Assembly (NCBI GenBank): GCA_027068435.1
Contig: JAMOTA010000027.1
Coordinates: 60,027-124,026, forward strand
DNA length: 64,000 nucleotides
Origin: Sulfurovum sp.
Lineage (GTDB): Bacteria; Campylobacterota; Campylobacteria; Campylobacterales; Sulfurovaceae
Direction of reading: 5' to 3'
Under the pieces are notes generated by a model. It worked only from the letters and a program-made list of their open reading frames with translations, did not search any database and was not told the origin of the DNA. Positions 54,801-64,000 of this stretch are shown piece by piece. Position numbers and translations under genes: made by a program. Within the stretch, counting starts at the first letter, position 1. Every line of letters begins with the position of its first letter.

Positions 54801-55044
54801 ACCCCACTCGCTTATTTTCTATATTTTTAGTAGCAGACTTTAAAATCAATACACCTATCTCAGAGTTGTCATCTAAAAAACTATCACCCAAATATTTATA
54901 CGATATGATATGCTTTTTATCTTCATCACTTAATTCATCATCTTTATAACGCGTATCTACTCTGTCAAAATCATCAAATGCACTCTCTACAAACTCTATA
55001 AAATTATCTTCATTAAATTTTTCACCCAAAAATGACAAATCCAT
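51829..55044 (-). CDS. Eco57I-type adenine DNA methyltransferase with target-recognition domain
   Basis: A 1071-residue protein. Residues 1-160 form an alpha/beta domain (VLILKSATKN, then VLIAIYHDDSPVWRL) like the front part of type IIG enzymes, but I see no clear D-ExK nuclease triad. A helical part follows, then motif X (GAFYTPREIVHYM, 357-369), SAM motif I DPAIGSGAF (397-405) and catalytic NPPY (609-612), as in N6-adenine methyltransferases. From about residue 760 a TaqI/Eco57I-like recognition domain continues to the C-terminus. It would methylate and specify the site, while cutting would rest with the PLD-helicase encoded 1 bp upstream. Confidence 0.85.
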   Translation of the reverse strand: MDLSFLGEKFNEDNFIEFVESAFDDFDRVDTRYKDDELSDEDKKHIISYKYLGDSFLDDNSEIGVLILKSATKNIENKRVGFSKVISKLANPHGKETVLIAIYHDDSPVWRLTFVSYDIKDGKQSQKTDAKRYTYVLGQNIAIKTAKEQIGELFITDKIKQSTLEEVFSVEKVSKEFFAKYKKLYFSTLEELRSQIALFSDEENLTLFTKKLLGRIVFLYFIQKKGWLGSQNEWGNGDRKFLSKQFMNFKGDNFYNEILKPLFFEALNTNREEKKHLFKTFGMMSYLNGGLFSPQEIDNDERLIIENDIFRNIITTFDEYNFTIVEDTHHDSEVAIDPEMLGKVFEDLLEDRKEKGAFYTPREIVHYMCQESLKNYLESKPKDETDLEYIKKIKILDPAIGSGAFPMGMLHEILEKRMSLGDKQDISSMKREIIENSIYGIDIEPSAVEIAKLRFWLSIVVDEVKPSPLPNLAYKIMVGNSLLSTINGLDPLVQNQNKKAQKEIKLLQGKFHDYFNEHDSKKKEIIDTTVKENIKLILEKTLKNFDVQPKLDMNKKEQKQYEEDYLNHTMLSKVMKEYHEHNYTKELFFYKIYFKDVMDRGGFDVVIGNPPYVRHEKIKELKPKLKIENYQSYNGTADLYIYFFEKGYKLLKENGILSYITSNKYTRAKYGKEFRKFVLDNTSIVNYIDFTGVKVFESATVDTSILSYKKSQCKESNFLYCAITEKYKKENQLEKFILQNGFDYSQSDLSVDSFSFANKQELSIKKQIEKIGTPLKDWNINIYRGILTGFNEAFIIDEKTKDELIAQDPESSEIIKPLLRDRDIKRYSYEFANKWLINSHNNPPIDINKYPAIKEHLDKYYDRLEKRGDKGVTPYNLRNCAYIDDFDKEKIIWTSISKINTFTYTDKEIFTNDKCFILTGESTKFLGALLNSKLFFYYYKFDGIQLSSGYEFKKFKVEKFPIPQISKEAQKPFEILVDYVMFAKENEMNLEASLFESVIDGLVFDLYFEEEMKRFDCFISDELSNILEVFDKSSEQVSKMYKIFKNNKTIQRGLIYKRIIPVVEIITGAKK

Positions 55045-55045
55045 A

Positions 55046-58000
55046 CTACTCTCCTGTAAATATTTCTGATAAAACAGGACTTATGGTTAATGTCTCATCA
55101 AACAGTTGTTCTTGTTTTTTCTGCTTTTTTGTAATTATTTTAGCCAAATGTTCTTCTATTTCATCTTTCTTACATGTATAAAGTTGGTTTATCTCATCAA
55201 CAGTCACTGTTCCCAAAGTTCCATTACGTATAGCTTCTCTGTACTCTTTAAAAAGTTCTTTTTCCAATAACTTTTCTCTAAGCCACTCTTTGAGATACTT
55301 CTCTGCTTTTTGAGACTTGGCATCTAAGACCCCATCTCCTACTTTATCTTGCTTTTTTATTTTAAATTTATCTTCAAAATAACCCTTAGCTAAAGATAGA
55401 TATCTTTTATCTTGACCCTCTACACTTTTTAGAGCCATCTCATTTGCGTCTGCTCCAAATGCCTTAGCTGTTTCTACAAAAGTAACTGGTTCAACACTGT
55501 TTGCATCTACACACACATAATGTTTATGCTCATTGACATCTAGTACCACATAAGCACTCTCTTTAGCACCTTTTCTTGTGAGAATAAGATTCTCTTTAAG
55601 TGCCGATAAACGACTAAACTCTTCTTCATTTTCATCTCTGAACGCTCTTATCTCTGCCAAAAACTCTAACTCTTCATCTTTCTCATTAACCTCTTTTTTG
55701 TACTCATTAAAGAGGTTAACCGTACCTACACTCTCATCTTTAGTGTAAATTTGATTGTCTTCACCCATCATGGTATGTGAAGATTGGAGTTTGACAAAAG
55801 CTTTTTGAGAGAGTTCTAAGAGTTCATCTATATGAGAAGCAGGTTTAAAGTTGTGTATCTCTATATATTTAGCTCTAGTACCGATACGATTTACTCTACC
55901 TATACGCTGTATTAGCTTAGTAGCATTCCAAGGTATGTCATAGTTATAGATGATACTACTTCGGTGTAAGTTGATTCCCTCTGCTAGTGTATCAGTAGTG
56001 ATGATAATATTATAATCATTTTTTTGTCTCTCTATATCGTGATTTGCATCAAAGTTTTCTTTGATTATCTCTTTTTTATCTTCTCTATTTTGACTTGTAA
56101 TAAAGAGTATTTTCTTCATATCTTTTAGTTTACTCTTTAGATAATTGAGTGTATCAACCGACTCTGTAAAAATAACTATTTTTTTATCTCTATCTTTTGC
56201 TAGTACTTTCTTAAATTTATCTGCTTTTGGGTCTTCATCTATGGTTTTCCATGTAGCTACCAATGCTTTAAATACATCATAGTCAGATTTTAAATCTATC
56301 TCAAAACCTTCTTTAAAGTCTGCTCTTGTTAGTTGTTTTACTTTTCCTGCATCTATAAACTTTTGTATAAACTCATCATAATCCACCTCACTATCTTCAT
56401 CATAATCTAAAATATCAGAAGCTTTCTCTCCAAGATAGATAATATCATTTTCAAAATTCTCTATAAATTTCTTATAGCGTTTTTCATGTCTTCCTATAGA
56501 AATTTTTAAAGCAGAAAAAGAACTTTCAAATCTTTTTATGAGTAATGTTTTCATAATTCCTGCTAGTGGATTTTTTTTGAGGATATTTTTACTCTCATTT
56601 GGATAGTATTCTTTTATAGCTTCATCAGTCAAATAACCCAAAGCATTAAATCTTGAATAGTTTAAAGTTTCAATAATATTAACAGCGGTATCATCAAAAC
56701 AAGTCCCCAATTTTCCCTCTAGCTTATACTCATGCTCTATAGGTGTATTGACCTCTGGCATAGAAAGACCTTGCTCAACTATATCATCTTTATACATATT
56801 ATGATGTTGTATATCGTAACGTGTTCGTCGTATCATGACGCTTCGTAGTACATTATCTCGTATCTCTTCAGACAATACTTTAAGTGCCAACTCATCTATA
56901 CCATCTTCCGAATTTATAAGCTTTTTATACTCTACCTCTTTCTCAGCAAAAAAACTCTGTAAATTTTGACACTCTGGCAATGTAGAGTTTTTAACATTTT
57001 GGAAAAGTGCTATTTGATTGTACAAATCATTGGGTGTATTGTTTTGAGGGGTAGCAGAGAGTAAAATAACTTTTTTATCTATACATATCTCATAGAGTTG
57101 CTTATAACGTTTTGACTCACTACTTTTAAATTTATGAGACTCATCAACTACTACCAATTCATACTTACTAGCTTGAACCTTATTGAGAGATGCCAATGAC
57201 ACTACATCACAGTTAGTTATATTAAATTCACTAAAAGTATCTTCCCATTGCGTTCGTACAGCAGGAGGGATAACGACTAAAATTCTTTTATTAAATGTAG
57301 AGCTAAGCTTTTTAATCAGCATAGCAATAACCACTGTTTTACCAAGCCCCACTACATCAGATAAGAAGAAGCCATTATGTTCTTTGAGTTTTGCTATACC
57401 CTCATTGACAGCTTCAACTTGATAGGAGAGCTTTTTATACGTATGAGGAACATATATATGACTATCATCTATAAAGTCTATACGACTTCCAAAGTGTTCT
57501 ATAAGTAGTTTTATATAGAGTTTATAAGGGCTTAATTTGTAAGATACTTCTACAGGTTTTTTTAATTTAGGTAATATATATGTATCAAAATCTTCTTCTG
57601 TAAGCTCAACTGACTCAGCCCAAAGTGTGTCAAATACTTTAACAGCATCCCTTAAACTATGGTCATCTTTGAGTTCTGCATTAATCTCTGTATTGGCTTC
57701 TAGTCCATTATGCGTTAAATTTGAAGAGCCAATAATCACACGACCTTGATATTCCTTTTCTGTTAATGTATGATCTAACTCTCCATCATCACGCATGAGA
57801 TACATTTTAGAATGCACATTTTTATCAGAAGATATACGCACCTTTATCTTTTTTTCAACAATAAGGTTTTTCATTGACTCAAAATTAGCATACTCTTTAG
57901 GGTTTAAAGGTTCTTCATTATAAATATTTGTTTGTATCTCTGCAAACTTTTTAATAAGTTGTGAAGCATCATAGGTATTTTTATCGGCATTAATACCTAC

Positions 58001-58177
58001 TAAAATACGTGTAAGCTTGATATGTGAAAGGTTATCAGATATTTTATCAAATCCTGTAATACGAAAATAACCAATTAAAAAATCTAAAAATTTAATATTT
58101 CTATCTTTTTTTAAAACAGCATTAATTCTATTTTTAAGAGTATTTTCTTTTTCATTGGTAAAAAAACTTGAACTCAT
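55046..58177 (-). CDS. PLD-nuclease/SNF2 helicase
   Basis: A 1043-residue fusion. The N-terminus is a phospholipase-D-type nuclease domain with one HKD motif: H122 and K124 in VHSKMYLMRDD followed by GSSN (150-153). Residues about 250-800 are an SF2 helicase: Walker A DVVGLGKT (274-281), DESH (345-348), SATPQN, and motif VI QRIGRVNRIG. A lysine- and glutamate-rich C-terminal region follows. Such PLD-SNF2 proteins are found in anti-phage systems with DNA methyltransferases; the nuclease would dimerise to form its active site. It starts 17 bp after ribF. Confidence 0.85.
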   Translation of the reverse strand: MSSSFFTNEKENTLKNRINAVLKKDRNIKFLDFLIGYFRITGFDKISDNLSHIKLTRILVGINADKNTYDASQLIKKFAEIQTNIYNEEPLNPKEYANFESMKNLIVEKKIKVRISSDKNVHSKMYLMRDDGELDHTLTEKEYQGRVIIGSSNLTHNGLEANTEINAELKDDHSLRDAVKVFDTLWAESVELTEEDFDTYILPKLKKPVEVSYKLSPYKLYIKLLIEHFGSRIDFIDDSHIYVPHTYKKLSYQVEAVNEGIAKLKEHNGFFLSDVVGLGKTVVIAMLIKKLSSTFNKRILVVIPPAVRTQWEDTFSEFNITNCDVVSLASLNKVQASKYELVVVDESHKFKSSESKRYKQLYEICIDKKVILLSATPQNNTPNDLYNQIALFQNVKNSTLPECQNLQSFFAEKEVEYKKLINSEDGIDELALKVLSEEIRDNVLRSVMIRRTRYDIQHHNMYKDDIVEQGLSMPEVNTPIEHEYKLEGKLGTCFDDTAVNIIETLNYSRFNALGYLTDEAIKEYYPNESKNILKKNPLAGIMKTLLIKRFESSFSALKISIGRHEKRYKKFIENFENDIIYLGEKASDILDYDEDSEVDYDEFIQKFIDAGKVKQLTRADFKEGFEIDLKSDYDVFKALVATWKTIDEDPKADKFKKVLAKDRDKKIVIFTESVDTLNYLKSKLKDMKKILFITSQNREDKKEIIKENFDANHDIERQKNDYNIIITTDTLAEGINLHRSSIIYNYDIPWNATKLIQRIGRVNRIGTRAKYIEIHNFKPASHIDELLELSQKAFVKLQSSHTMMGEDNQIYTKDESVGTVNLFNEYKKEVNEKDEELEFLAEIRAFRDENEEEFSRLSALKENLILTRKGAKESAYVVLDVNEHKHYVCVDANSVEPVTFVETAKAFGADANEMALKSVEGQDKRYLSLAKGYFEDKFKIKKQDKVGDGVLDAKSQKAEKYLKEWLREKLLEKELFKEYREAIRNGTLGTVTVDEINQLYTCKKDEIEEHLAKIITKKQKKQEQLFDETLTISPVLSEIFTGE

Positions 58178-58194
58178 CTGCTAATACCTTCCCT

Positions 58195-59001
58195 TTATTT
58201 TAAACTTTTTTGAGCCTCAACTATATCCTCTTCTATCTGCCTTTTCAAGCTCTCCAACCCATTAAATTTCTGATTTTCTCTAATAAATTCTATAAATTTA
58301 ATGCTAACACTCCCCTCTACTTCTCCTAAGCTCTCTTCTAACACATGAGTCTCTACCGCATAAGAGCCGTCTGTAGTCACACGATGTCCTAAAAAACTTA
58401 CAGAGTTTAACCATCTACCATCTATTTGGGTTTGTGTAGCATAGACACCCTCTAAAGGCAGTTGATAATGATTGACATCTAGGTTAAGTGTAGCAAAAAG
58501 CTCCTCTTTTCCAAGCCCTTGCCCTCTAATAACGCTACCCTCTATCGTGTAGTCTCTACCCAACAGTCTATTTGCCATAGCTACTTTACCCTCACGTAAA
58601 TACTTTTTTATCGTTCGCGAGTGTATAGGTACATCTTCATAACTTACCTCATCTATAACGATAATCTCTTTATCACATAAAGATTGAAGCATCTCTGCAT
58701 TTCCTGCTTTTTCCTTACCAAAGTGAAAGTCATACCCCACTACTATGGTTTCAAGTACAGGAAAATCTTTTTCAAGTTTCTCTACAAAAGCGTGAGGAGT
58801 CAATGATTTTACTTTATCAAAATGGTAAAAACAGCACACTTTATCGGTATATAATGCACGTTTATACCCTGGTGTCAAATATCCACTATTTCGTTCTATA
58901 ATCACCAATGCATCTGCTTTTTCTATGAGTGTTTGATGTGCGATGTGCAAGCCATCAAATGAACCGATGGCGATAGATTTAATGTTGTTGTTAAATTTCA
59001 A
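58195..59001 (-). CDS. ribF: Riboflavin kinase / FAD synthetase
   Basis: A 268-residue bifunctional enzyme that makes FMN and FAD. The nucleotidyltransferase part has GSFDGLHIAH (the HxGH-like motif in the form HIAH) and VVGYDFHFGK; the flavokinase part has GSVIRGQGLGKEELFATLNL and SYAVETHVLE. It is a little shorter than typical RibF (about 300). It lies 2 bp after tlyA and 17 bp before the PLD-helicase gene, so the restriction-like module is transcribed behind an essential gene. Confidence 0.9.
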   Translation of the reverse strand: MKFNNNIKSIAIGSFDGLHIAHQTLIEKADALVIIERNSGYLTPGYKRALYTDKVCCFYHFDKVKSLTPHAFVEKLEKDFPVLETIVVGYDFHFGKEKAGNAEMLQSLCDKEIIVIDEVSYEDVPIHSRTIKKYLREGKVAMANRLLGRDYTIEGSVIRGQGLGKEELFATLNLDVNHYQLPLEGVYATQTQIDGRWLNSVSFLGHRVTTDGSYAVETHVLEESLGEVEGSVSIKFIEFIRENQKFNGLESLKRQIEEDIVEAQKSLK

Positions 59002-59003
59002 TG

Positions 59004-59723
59004 TTATTTCCCATTTTTTACAAAATGATACAGATACTCTTGATTACCCTCTTTACCTGTGACTTTTGACTCTGATTGATACTTCTCATCCCAACCTAAC
59101 TTCTTTGCTTCAGCCTCAAACTCCTCTTTACGTCTAGCTATAGCATCAATATCTTGAACGACCCCTTTACTGTCACGTTTTACATCTTTACCGACTTCAA
59201 ACTGTGGCTTATAAAGTATCACTATATCTGTACCATTTTGGCTGAGTCTATCTATGTCATCTGTTATCTTCAAAATAGAGATAAACGAAACATCACAAGT
59301 GATAAGTTCAAACCCCTCTGCACTCTCAAACTCACGTATATCAGTCTCTTCAAACAAAGAGAGCTTTTCATTTTGACGTAAAGAGATATGTAGTTGATTT
59401 TTACCTACATCGACACAACTAAGCGTCTCTACACTATTTTCAAGTACTATCTGAGCAAAGCCCCCTGTACTAGAACCTATATCTAAAGCTCGTTTTCCTT
59501 TAAAATCCATAGGGTACTCTGCTAAAAAATTCTCTAACTTTCTTGCAGCACGACTCACATAAAACTTCTCATCTTCTACATCTACAGAAGATTTCTCATC
59601 TATTTTAGTAGAGACTTTAGGTACTTTACCATTTACTTTTACTTTACCCGATTTTATAGCATCATGTGCACGATTACGGCTCTCAAAGTAACCCTCTTCT
59701 ACTAAGTATTTATCTAATCTCAT
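59004..59723 (-). CDS. tlyA: TlyA-type rRNA 2'-O-methyltransferase
   Basis: A 239-residue protein with an N-terminal S4 RNA-binding domain (MRLDKYLVEEG, then SGKVKVNGK) and an FtsJ-like methyltransferase domain (ALDIGSSTGGF, ITCDVSFIS, LYKPQFEVG). TlyA methylates cytidines of rRNA and, where present, makes ribosomes sensitive to capreomycin. It starts directly after the Fic stop with no gap. Confidence 0.92.
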   Translation of the reverse strand: MRLDKYLVEEGYFESRNRAHDAIKSGKVKVNGKVPKVSTKIDEKSSVDVEDEKFYVSRAARKLENFLAEYPMDFKGKRALDIGSSTGGFAQIVLENSVETLSCVDVGKNQLHISLRQNEKLSLFEETDIREFESAEGFELITCDVSFISILKITDDIDRLSQNGTDIVILYKPQFEVGKDVKRDSKGVVQDIDAIARRKEEFEAEAKKLGWDEKYQSESKVTGKEGNQEYLYHFVKNGK

Positions 59724-61058
59724 TTAGTTTGCCTTTATTATTTCATGTAAGTTTGCAGGTGCAATATATGCTTTAGTTTTACCATCTTTATAACTAGCAA
59801 GTATCTTATACGATACTAATGCATTCAGATATTTTCTTGCTGTAGTAGGAGCGATATCATAATCTGCTGATATTTCAAGAGCTGTAAAGACTCTACCTGG
59901 ATGCTTCATTGCTTTTTTTATAATATTTTTTTGTACAAAATTTAACTGTTCATTTAAATACGAATCTTTTAAAATATCTGTAATCTCTTCATATTCTACA
60001 CTTTTCTTTTGTAAATACGCAAGTAAATCATCTATTGCTCTTAATATAATGTCAACCTGATAGTAAATAAAATAAGTCAAATCATTATCATCAATCTCAC
60101 TATATAAGTATGATATACTGTACTTTTTAGGTGCTTCTTTTAAAAATTTACTTATAGAAATATATTCAAAATAATCAAATCCATTTTTTAACATAATCCA
60201 GTAAAATAAAGCCCTAGCCGTTCTACCATTCCCATCTGAAAAAGGGTGTTCATACCCAATCATAAAGTGCAATAGTATGGCTTTAACAATAGGATGAATA
60301 AATATACTACCCTCTTCTCCAGTGTGCTTCTCATTAGCAAAATCACATAACTTACGTAATCTTTTAGGTAACTCAGAAAACAGAGGTGGCTGATGTAAAA
60401 CATTATCATCCACATCCATAATAACAATATCATCACTTTTTCTAAGTTCACCTGCTACATTGTCATTATCATGTGTACCTTTAGTAGCAATTTTATGCAG
60501 GTTTAAAATCATATCTACAGATAGCTCTTCATCTTTGCAGAGTTGTATCTCTTTCATAAGTAAATAATTATTGACAATCATCTGCTCATCTTGTGTTTTA
60601 GGTTTTCTCTCTGATACAAGTATCTCTTTAGCTACTTTTCTCGTGGTAGATGCTCCCTCTAATTGAGAACTACTTATCGCCTCTTCCATTACAAGTGAAG
60701 ATATAAGATACTGACTTTTAATAGAGTGATGAGGAATAATCCCCTGTCCAGCCAAATTTGATATTTTAAATAGTTTTGCTTGTAGTGTATCGGGCATACA
60801 AAAATTAAAATATTTAGCATTTTTATCTAGCAAAGGTATTGTCTTTAAAAGTCTATTTCTCGCCCACTTTGTAGCATACCAAGCTTTTTTTGCATCATCA
60901 TTTTCATCTATACGCCATTTGAGTTGATCCCAATAAAGATACTTCCCCTTATCATCTACTTCTTTATAGCGTAAAATATAATCTGCATCAAATAAATCAT
61001 TAGACAATAGTTCATGATGAAATACAAACGGTGATTTTTCTATAATATTCTTAGCCAT
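59724..61058 (-). CDS. Fic-domain protein with intact inhibitory helix
   Basis: A 444-residue Fic enzyme. The active-site loop HPFSDGNGRTAR is at residues 271-282 (catalytic H271). The inhibitory motif lies before it, S130xxxE134-G135 in ISSSQLEGAS, so this is a class II Fic protein that is normally autoinhibited. The C-terminal about 80 residues look like a winged helix (EISADYDIAPTTARKYLNAL), able to bind DNA. Fic proteins transfer AMP or other nucleotides onto target proteins. It is the first gene of an eight-gene run and lies behind a strong consensus promoter with repeats. Confidence 0.88.
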   Translation of the reverse strand: MAKNIIEKSPFVFHHELLSNDLFDADYILRYKEVDDKGKYLYWDQLKWRIDENDDAKKAWYATKWARNRLLKTIPLLDKNAKYFNFCMPDTLQAKLFKISNLAGQGIIPHHSIKSQYLISSLVMEEAISSSQLEGASTTRKVAKEILVSERKPKTQDEQMIVNNYLLMKEIQLCKDEELSVDMILNLHKIATKGTHDNDNVAGELRKSDDIVIMDVDDNVLHQPPLFSELPKRLRKLCDFANEKHTGEEGSIFIHPIVKAILLHFMIGYEHPFSDGNGRTARALFYWIMLKNGFDYFEYISISKFLKEAPKKYSISYLYSEIDDNDLTYFIYYQVDIILRAIDDLLAYLQKKSVEYEEITDILKDSYLNEQLNFVQKNIIKKAMKHPGRVFTALEISADYDIAPTTARKYLNALVSYKILASYKDGKTKAYIAPANLHEIIKAN

Positions 61059-61070
61059 TTAAACCCTGAA

Positions 61071-61158
61071 AACCATTTTTTTAAATTTGGTTTATTATAA
61101 CTGGTTTTAACTATAGAGTCAACGTATACGGTTCTTTATCACAATAAAGTTTGGTTTT
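61071..61158. repeat. Repeated TGGTTT elements around the fic promoter
   Basis: TGGTTT occurs at 61089-61094, 61103-61108 and 61153-61158, and inverted as AAACCA at 61071-61076. Two copies flank the -10 box, and the set may be binding sites for a regulator, possibly the Fic protein's own winged helix. Confidence 0.4.
61095..61123 (-). promoter_or_regulatory. Consensus sigma70 promoter of the fic operon
   Basis: On the minus strand TTGACT (61123-61118) and TATAAT (61100-61095) are separated by exactly 17 bases, a near-perfect sigma70 promoter, about 37 bp upstream of the Fic ATG. Most other promoters here show no -35 box, so this one stands out. Confidence 0.7.
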
Positions 61159-61191
61159 ATTTATAAAAAACAAGTTTTATTGTTAATAAAG

Positions 61192-63138
<1,947 letters not shown>

Positions 63139-63220
63139 TTATTATATTTCTCTTTCGTACTATTTCTTATATTAACACTTTATTTACTTTTTACGAGGAA
63201 AGAGATGTTAAAACATATAC

Positions 63221-63925
63221 TTAAAGTAATGCATTGAGCTTTGTATAAAAAGCTTTAAAGCTTGACATATCTATTTTAGTAATATCTATAGACCCATTTT
63301 TAATCATCTCATTAATCTCAGAATATTCTATACTTAAAGCCTCTAATTCTTCTTTAAGTGGGTTTTCTGAGTTATCATTCCCTGATCTATTTTCTAATGT
63401 ATTACAGTTTATATAAGGTGTCTTTTTTAAAGCACAAAGTAACCAAGCTTCAGATTTAGGCTTAGGAACCATAGCTATACCTTTAGTAAAATTTCCTAAT
63501 TTAAAACCATTTTCTATAGATATAACTTTATCTTCCCACATACCTTTTGATGTACTACACGTACCATCAGAATCTCTAAATAATATAGCTATGACTTCAT
63601 CTGCTAACTTTTCAGATTTTTCTTTTGCTATATAAGCTAGAGTTATTGCATTAACCAAAAAATATGCTGTCTCTTTTTTACTCTTTTTACCTGTATGAGG
63701 TATCTTTAATTTTTTCCCTTTTTTTAGCTCTTTAGCAATTTCACCTAACTTTATTTTAGGAATAAAAGTAATTGAATCAGGGCAGGTTTCATAAAAAGAG
63801 TAGCTTAACTTTTGTTCAATAATTTTATCAATCAGATAATACATAGAAGCAGGGATAAACTCAGTAGAAGCATAAGAGATTTTTCCTAAATCACTATTTC
63901 CTTCACCACTTAAAACTAAATGCAC
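63221..63925 (-). CDS. Possible TOPRIM-like (DUF4276-type) protein, second gene of a pair
   Basis: A 234-residue soluble protein with a GTG start that shares one base with the stop of the gene before it (TAGTG). The N-terminus LVLSGEGNSDLG resembles the E-x-x-x-D start of TOPRIM/DUF4276-like domains, a later strand ends IAILFRDSDGT, and AMVPKPKSEAWLLC is like the P-x-x-E-x-W/L box of such proteins. These proteins usually follow an AAA ATPase gene in defence or repair pairs. The family assignment is tentative; the gene itself is clear. Confidence 0.6.
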   Translation of the reverse strand: MHLVLSGEGNSDLGKISYASTEFIPASMYYLIDKIIEQKLSYSFYETCPDSITFIPKIKLGEIAKELKKGKKLKIPHTGKKSKKETAYFLVNAITLAYIAKEKSEKLADEVIAILFRDSDGTCSTSKGMWEDKVISIENGFKLGNFTKGIAMVPKPKSEAWLLCALKKTPYINCNTLENRSGNDNSENPLKEELEALSIEYSEINEMIKNGSIDITKIDMSSFKAFYTKLNALL

Positions 63926-64000
63926 TATTGCTCTTTTTGTCTTGTTTTCTGTACTTCTTCTATCTCTTCTACAAGTGCATCTAAGTTGGTATCGACATAG
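63925..64000 (-). CDS. C-terminal tail of the upstream partner gene (cut by window edge)
   Basis: Twenty-four C-terminal residues, charged and helical (ALVEEIEEVQKTRQKEQ at the very end), then TAG. The one-base overlap with the next start shows translational coupling. By context an ATPase is expected, but nothing in these residues proves it. Confidence 0.5.
   Translation of the reverse strand, partial: YVDTNLDALVEEIEEVQKTRQKEQ

Noticed and set aside
49728..58177. A complete DISARM or BREX system
   Set aside because: No DUF1998 protein (drmB), no drmA-type helicase, and no PglZ, BrxC or Lon-like gene is present; only the helicase/methyltransferase part is similar.
63207..63239. A 10-codon plus-strand frame with a Shine-Dalgarno-like GAGGAAAG
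   Set aside because: Too short to support and located between two minus-strand genes without a promoter.

Overview
The window is AT-rich and densely coding. It looks like chromosome of a Campylobacterota (epsilonproteobacterial) sulfur- or hydrogen-oxidising bacterium of the Sulfurimonas/Sulfurovum kind; this is inferred from family make-up, not from a marker gene. Clues are histidine kinases with the HQWRQPL phosphoacceptor box, NIT and Aer-like PAS sensors, a Tat-exported molybdopterin oxidoreductase with PsrB/PsrC-like partners, a metal-type KdsA, class II DAHP synthase, and promoters with a clear TATAAT but usually no -35 box. No rRNA, tRNA, CRISPR array or insertion sequence was seen. 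No gene-free stretch exceeds 300 bp.

Layout. 1-3175 (minus): dynamin-like GTPase, LprI-like lipoprotein-type protein, HlyD-like adaptor and the start of a molybdopterin enzyme. 3388-11563: a 56-residue zinc-finger miniprotein, then a signalling block (NIT-PAS kinase, two soluble hybrid kinases, a lone receiver, a PAS protein, a roadblock-like protein and a SixA phosphohistidine phosphatase). 11743-12488: gene debris (desulfoferrodoxin N-terminus against an FtsX-type permease C-terminus). 12591-24830 (minus): a DUF2868/DUF3482 GTPase pair, malic enzyme, and a molybdopterin oxidoreductase locus (FeS subunit, NrfD-type anchor, catalytic subunit, TorD-type chaperone, ferredoxin and two uncharacterised proteins, one of which aligns with the substrate domain of shikimate dehydrogenase). 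25050-38280 (minus): an ABC-dependent (group 2-like) capsule locus with KpsS, KpsC, ManC, two further sugar-transfer proteins, the full Kdo/CMP-Kdo pathway (KpsF, KdsA, KdsC, KdsB), KpsE, KpsT and KpsM. 38411-45651 (plus): galU, cysQ, phosphomannomutase, pgi, a SPOR protein, trpE, aroE. 45714-47557: an OmpR-type two-component pair. 47564-48910: DAHP synthase. 49001-61058 (minus): eight nearly gapless genes running Fic, tlyA, ribF, PLD-SNF2 helicase, Eco57I-type DNA methyltransferase, AAA ATPase, alpha/beta hydrolase, cmoA. 61192-63138: ligA. 63221-64000: a small possible defence-type protein and the tail of its upstream partner.

The capsule block and the plus-strand sugar genes fit together: Pgi, phosphomannomutase and ManC would make GDP-mannose, GalU UDP-glucose, and the Kds/Kps enzymes a Kdo-linked lipid anchor exported through KpsMTE. 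KpsD is not in the window.

Most interesting are: (1) a PLD-helicase/methyltransferase/ATPase restriction-like module wired inside a housekeeping operon that begins with a Fic protein behind a consensus promoter; (2) three genes (sixA, a glycosyltransferase, cysQ) whose conserved N-termini extend upstream of any ATG/GTG/TTG, pointing to ATT/ATA starts or, for the glycosyltransferase, slippage on an A10 tract; (3) the stand-alone shikimate-dehydrogenase-like domain in a molybdoenzyme locus.
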